Shown here one piece after another: positions 15,203-17,829 of a stretch of 17,829 nt of DNA. A program made the position numbers and the translations under genes. The stretch is taken from assembly GCA_964195485.1 (NCBI GenBank), contig CAXMPG010000117.1:1-17829 (forward strand), given 5' to 3'. Below the pieces are notes generated by a model, which made no database searches, was not told the origin of the DNA, and worked only from the letters and a program-made list of their open reading frames with translations. Each line of letters opens with the position of its first letter. Position 1 is the stretch's first letter. The DNA comes from CAJXZP01 sp964195485. GTDB taxonomy: Bacteria > Bacteroidota > Bacteroidia > Flavobacteriales_G > Salibacteraceae.

Positions 15203-15547
15203 TTATATAAAATTGAAAAATACCTTCAAGAACTCCGGAGAACTTTCTGTTACCGTTTCAACAATATATACTTTATTACCGTTTTGATCTACTTTAATTA
15301 ATTCCTTCATTCGTGTTTTTAAATGGCTGGTAAAAATGGAATTCGTTTTTGCTTTTACAAATACTACATGGTTTTTGCTGTCGGTTTCAAAAACTTGAAA
15401 TCCTTGTTCCTTAAGTTCATTTAAATCTAATTCTGAAACAGAATCATTAAAATGACAGATGAAGTATTCTGAGGTAGCTTTATTTCCAGCCATTAAACTT
15501 GAACTGATAACTAGTAATGTGATGAGGAGAGTGAATACTGTTTTCAT
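15203..15547 (-). CDS. Small secreted protein of unknown function (paralogue 1)
   Basis: This is a 114-residue protein I do not recognise. MKTVFTLLITLLVISSSLMAG is a Sec signal peptide with probable cleavage near residue 20, leaving a mature part of about 94 residues. The mature part has alternating strand and helix character: EYFICHFNDSV, SELDLNELKEQGFQVFE, HVVFVKAKT, LKTRMKELIKVDQNGNKVYIVETV, and the ending SPEFLKVFFNFI. It has one cysteine (in ICHFN) and no lipobox, so it is more likely periplasmic or secreted than lipidated. A start 11 codons upstream (15580) would put a charged segment before the signal peptide and is rejected. It lies upstream of PadR-PspC and has a promoter at 15623-15655. 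The close homologue at 15861-16208 shows that the frame is real. Confidence 0.85.
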   Translation of the reverse strand: MKTVFTLLITLLVISSSLMAGNKATSEYFICHFNDSVSELDLNELKEQGFQVFETDSKNHVVFVKAKTNSIFTSHLKTRMKELIKVDQNGNKVYIVETVTESSPEFLKVFFNFI

Positions 15548-15622
15548 AATATGTAATTTTTGTCTTTCTTTTTGTTCCAACTATTTCATATAGTATTTTG
15601 TTATAACTAATAATTGGTTATG

Positions 15623-15655
15623 CAAATATATGGTTAAAGGAAGGTACTATGCAAA
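15623..15655 (-). promoter_or_regulatory. Bacteroidota promoter of the secreted protein-PadR-PspC genes
   Basis: On the minus strand TTTG (15655-15652) lies 21 nt upstream of TATATTTG (15630-15623), an exact -7 box. This is one of only two promoters in the window with a visible -33 element. The predicted leader is about 70 nt. Confidence 0.6.
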
Positions 15656-15663
15656 ACATAGTA
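15645..15663. promoter_or_regulatory. Candidate operator: perfect palindrome enclosing the -33 box
   Basis: TACTATG-CAAAA-CATAGTA is a perfect 7-bp inverted repeat with a 5-nt centre. Read on the minus strand, the centre is TTTTG and contains the -33 element, so a protein bound here would block RNA polymerase. The ATG...CAT half-sites recall the ATGT-N-ACAT type of PadR operators, though the spacing is shorter. Confidence 0.5.
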
Positions 15664-15814
15664 GTATTTATTTTTGTGTTATTGTGATTAGTGGTTTTAT
15701 AACTATGTTAAACGGTAAATATGTATAAAAAATAATTATTCGAGTAAAATTAATACTTGGCTACTAAATGATTTTGGAGCTGTTACTGGGGTTTAACAGG
15801 AAGTAATAAGGCAT

Positions 15815-15841
15815 AAAAAAAGCGACTTAATAGTCGCTTTT
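15815..15841 (-). terminator. Rho-independent terminator of secreted protein paralogue 2
   Basis: AGCGACT pairs with AGTCGCT around a TAAT loop (15828-15831), followed on the minus strand by seven T residues. It lies about 20 nt after the stop of the 15861-16208 gene, so the two paralogues are probably separate transcripts. Confidence 0.9.
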
Positions 15842-15860
15842 CAAATATTATTGGGTTGTT

Positions 15861-16208
15861 TTATATGAAATTAAAGAATAATTTCAAGAACTCTGGTGAA
15901 TCTTCTCTAACGGTTTCAACCATGTAAATTTTGTTTCCATTCTGATCTACCATGATGAGTTCTTTCATTTTATCCTTCAATTGCTCACTAAACATAGAGT
16001 TTGATTTTTTTGCTTTTACATAAACAACATTAGAGGTGCTGTCTTTTTCAAAGACTTGAAATCCTTGTTGTTTTAACTCATTTAACTCAGAACTGGTTAC
16101 GGTCTCGTTGAAGTGACAAATAAAATAAGCAGAACTATTTGATGGGCCTGAGGCAAAAGTAATACTGGATGCCAGTAAACTAATGAGGAGTGTGAATAAA
16201 GATTTCAT
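15861..16208 (-). CDS. Small secreted protein of unknown function (paralogue 2)
   Basis: This is a 115-residue unrecognised protein, clearly homologous over its full length to the product of 15203-15547. MKSLFTLLISLLASSITFASG is a Sec signal peptide. The mature part shares AYFICHFNETV, ELNELKQQGFQVFEKDS, VVYVKAK, KDKMKELIMVDQNGNKIYMVETV and the terminal SPEFLKLFFNFI with the paralogue, including the single cysteine. Conservation is greatest in the VDQNGNK and C-terminal aromatic segments, which are likely structural or binding elements. It is a single-gene unit with its own terminator and is divergent from the amidotransferase gene. No exact TAnnTTTG box was found upstream. Function is unknown, and no enzymatic motif was seen. 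Confidence 0.85.
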   Translation of the reverse strand: MKSLFTLLISLLASSITFASGPSNSSAYFICHFNETVTSSELNELKQQGFQVFEKDSTSNVVYVKAKKSNSMFSEQLKDKMKELIMVDQNGNKIYMVETVREDSPEFLKLFFNFI

Positions 16209-16318
16209 AAGTGAAATTGTTTTGGTTTGTGTTAGGCGATGCTAAATTACTTCTTAATGTTTAACTCAAAAAAAATTAAATATTCGTTAACAAATTTTAA
16301 ACTATTGGCTTTTTCATA

Positions 16319-16348
16319 TTTGTTGTGCCGAAAGATTGTTTTCTTTTG
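16319..16348 (+). promoter_or_regulatory. Promoter of the amidotransferase-MscS operon, leaderless spacing
   Basis: TTTG (16319-16322), an 18-nt spacer and TTCTTTTG (16341-16348) match the Bacteroidota -33/-7 pattern with one mismatch in the -7 box. The ATG follows after 4 nt, the same spacing as at lipoprotein B, which suggests a leaderless message. Confidence 0.45.
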
Positions 16349-16352
16349 TGTA

Positions 16353-16916
16353 ATGCGAATTTTACTAGTTGACAACTACGATTCTTTTACTTATAATTTG
16401 GTTCATGCTATTGAACCATTAGTGTCTGAATTGGTTGTATGTCGTAATGACGATTTTAGTATAGCGTATGTTGCATCGTTTGATAAAATTATTTTTTCTC
16501 CCGGTCCTGCGCTTCCTGAGGAGGCTGGAAAGATGATGGAGGTAATTGAAAGGTATCATAAAACGAAACCAATGTTAGGTGTTTGTCTGGGATTTCAGGC
16601 TTTAGTAGCGTTTTTTGGAGGGGAATTAGAAAATTTTGAACCGGTACGACATGGGGAATCAAAGCAGATAGAAATTACAGACCATCAATCCCTTTTTAAA
16701 AGTTTAAATACTGCGGAAACCGTTGGCTTATACCATTCATGGGGTATTGGATTGCAAAACTTGCCCAGTTCTTTACGCTGTTTAGCTGTGGATGATGATA
16801 ACGTAGTAATGGCGGTAAAACATAATAAACTGCCCTTATATGGTGTACAGTTTCATCCAGAATCAATAATGACTGATAAAGGAAGTTTAATATTACAGAA
16901 TTGGATTAATAGTTAG
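16353..16916 (+). CDS. pabA: Glutamine amidotransferase subunit of aminodeoxychorismate/anthranilate synthase (PabA/TrpG)
   Basis: This 187-residue class I glutamine amidotransferase releases ammonia from glutamine for a chorismate-using partner: PabB (4-aminobenzoate, folate) or TrpE (anthranilate, tryptophan). The start MRILLVDNYDSFTYNLVH is the family N-terminus. The catalytic triad is C78 in GVCLGFQAL, with H168 and E170 in QFHPES. SPGPALPEEAG (49-59) corresponds to the usual SPGPGxPxEAG loop. HSWGI (128-132) is also typical. The ATG at 16353 is chosen because the upstream frame to 16239 carries no family sequence and would contain the promoter. No trpE, trpD or pabB lies nearby, so PabA is preferred over TrpG only because the gene is outside a trp cluster. 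The MscS gene follows after 3 nt. Confidence 0.9.
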   Translation: MRILLVDNYDSFTYNLVHAIEPLVSELVVCRNDDFSIAYVASFDKIIFSPGPALPEEAGKMMEVIERYHKTKPMLGVCLGFQALVAFFGGELENFEPVRHGESKQIEITDHQSLFKSLNTAETVGLYHSWGIGLQNLPSSLRCLAVDDDNVVMAVKHNKLPLYGVQFHPESIMTDKGSLILQNWINS

Positions 16917-16919
16917 TGT

Positions 16920-17829
16920 ATGAATGGATTTACCGATTTTTTCTCAAGAGAATTTTATAATAATACCATAGGGAATTGGGCGATTAGCTTAATTATCATT
17001 TTTGGAGCCATTATTATTGCGCGAATTTTTTACTGGTTTTTAAATAGGGTTGCGACTTCTTTTACGCAAAAAACGGCATCCAATATCGATGACCTTTTAT
17101 TACAAGCAAGTAAAGAGCCTTCGGTTTTTATAGTGGCTATTTTATCCAGTTGGTACGGTTTAGAAAGGCTGCGTTTTAGCGAAGAAATAGATTCTTTGAT
17201 TGGCTCTGTGTACTTCTTCATTGTTTCCATAGGAGTTACCTGGTTACTGGTTAGATTAATTGATGCCTTTATTAGTAAGTATCTTGTTCCATTGGCGGCA
17301 AATACAGAAAGTGATTTTGATGATCAATTGTTGCCCATTATTCAAAAGGGTACCAAAAGCTTTCTTTGGATATTAGGAATTATTGTTGCGTTAAATAATG
17401 CCGGTTATAATGTGAGTGCCATCATCGCAGGTATGGGAATTGGTGGTTTGGCGTTTGCTATGGCTGCAAAAGATTCCATAGCGAATATTTTTGGAGGGTT
17501 TACTGTTTTCACGGATAAACCATTTAGAATTACTGATCGTATAAAAATTTCTGGTTTTGATGGAACGGTTACCGAAATTGGACTTAGAAGTACGCGTTTA
17601 CAAACTTTGGAGGGTAGAATAGTTACTATTCCTAACTCCAAATTTATTGGTGGCTTGGTAGAAAATGTAACGCTTGAACCTACTCGAAAAGTGGCTATGA
17701 GTTTAGGATTAACGTATGATACTACTCCTGAAAAAATAGAAAAGGCAATGAGCTTACTGTCTGATATTCATGAAACAATGCCACAGTTAGATGCGGTTCG
17801 TCATATTTCATTTACAGATTTTGGAGATT
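16920..17829 (+). CDS. MscS-family mechanosensitive ion channel, partial (C-terminus beyond window)
   Basis: This small-conductance mechanosensitive channel of the inner membrane releases solutes on osmotic downshock. The frame starts with ATG at 16920 and is open for 303 codons to the window edge. Helices are predicted at about residues 19-41, 95-113 and 148-158. The pore-lining TM3 region IIAGMGIGGLAFAMAAKDSIANIFGG (about 167-192) has the Gly/Ala pattern and the downstream beta-domain typical of the family: FRITDRIKISGFDGTVTEIGLRSTRLQTLEGRIVTIPNS. The start is 3 nt after the amidotransferase stop, so the genes are probably co-transcribed, although their functions are unrelated. The family call is secure. 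Confidence 0.95.
   Translation, partial: MNGFTDFFSREFYNNTIGNWAISLIIIFGAIIIARIFYWFLNRVATSFTQKTASNIDDLLLQASKEPSVFIVAILSSWYGLERLRFSEEIDSLIGSVYFFIVSIGVTWLLVRLIDAFISKYLVPLAANTESDFDDQLLPIIQKGTKSFLWILGIIVALNNAGYNVSAIIAGMGIGGLAFAMAAKDSIANIFGGFTVFTDKPFRITDRIKISGFDGTVTEIGLRSTRLQTLEGRIVTIPNSKFIGGLVENVTLEPTRKVAMSLGLTYDTTPEKIEKAMSLLSDIHETMPQLDAVRHISFTDFGD

Larger units (their letters stand above)
15548..15860. other. Intergenic region between the two small secreted protein genes
   Basis: About 310 bases. They hold the promoter of the 15203 gene (15623-15655), a palindrome overlapping its -33 box (15645-15663) and the terminator of the upstream paralogue (15815-15841). A 32-codon plus-strand frame at 15630-15728 encodes a basic head and a hydrophobic stretch but has no other support. 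Confidence 0.6.

Noticed and set aside
15548..15580. Upstream start for secreted protein paralogue 1
   Set aside because: It adds a charged segment ahead of the signal peptide that the paralogue lacks.
16239..16352. N-terminal extension of the amidotransferase
   Set aside because: It has no family sequence, contains the promoter elements, and the canonical family start MRILLVDNYDSFTYN is at 16353.
17030..17641. Minus-strand open frames at 17030-17230 and 17405-17641
   Set aside because: Both are antisense to the MscS coding region, which has strong family motifs across both spans.
1..17829. tRNA/rRNA genes, CRISPR arrays, insertion sequences, phage or plasmid genes
   Set aside because: No cloverleaf, array of spaced repeats, transposase or integrase sequence was seen by reading both strands.

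Overview
The window looks like chromosome of a low-GC member of the Bacteroidota, most likely Flavobacteriales. Four observations support this: genes lack Shine-Dalgarno sites; matches to the Bacteroidota -7 promoter box TAnnTTTG lie just upstream of seven of the genes; one protein ends in a CHU_C / type IX secretion (type B) C-terminal domain; and the E1 alpha and beta subunits of a 2-oxoacid dehydrogenase are fused. The genus cannot be read from the sequence. No tRNA, rRNA, CRISPR, transposase or phage gene was seen, and the region reads as core and near-core chromosome.

Layout. Positions 1-779 (-) hold the N-terminal part of a threonine aldolase cut by the window edge. The translational GTPase TypA/BipA (975-2738, +) follows and shares a bidirectional terminator with a convergent pair of tandem paralogous lipoproteins (2810-3625 and 3804-4619, both -). 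Positions 4979-6609 (+) hold an ECF sigma factor and, 2 nt downstream, a membrane protein with an anti-sigma-like N-terminus, one transmembrane helix, a PKD domain and a CHU_C domain. Positions 6750-10148 (-) hold a two-gene M16 protease operon: a zinc-site subunit and a partner that lost the HxxEH motif and gained a C-terminal domain. Positions 10328-12757 (-) hold the fused E1 alpha/beta dehydrogenase. Positions 13060-15547 (-) hold a PspC-domain membrane protein, a PadR-type regulator and a small secreted protein. A paralogue of that secreted protein lies at 15861-16208 (-). The window ends with a glutamine amidotransferase of the PabA/TrpG type (16353-16916, +) followed after 3 nt by a partial MscS channel (16920 to the end).

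How the genes relate. Two gene sets look regulatory: the sigma/anti-sigma-like pair, and the PadR-PspC pair with its secreted neighbour. The rest is housekeeping (translation GTPase, amino-acid and 2-oxoacid metabolism, folate/tryptophan precursor supply, osmotic channel) and envelope proteolysis. Rho-independent terminators at 2757-2795, 6692-6732, 10262-10299, 12958-12989 and 15815-15841 divide the region into transcription units. Promoter boxes moved the start inward at 3625, and at 10148 one excluded the upstream ATG.

The points most worth following are: the anti-sigma-like protein carrying a secretion-type C-terminal domain; a perfect palindrome whose loop holds the -33 box upstream of the secreted protein-PadR-PspC genes; two tandem duplications of uncharacterised envelope or secreted proteins in one window; and a long inverted repeat in the 3' untranslated region of the PspC gene.
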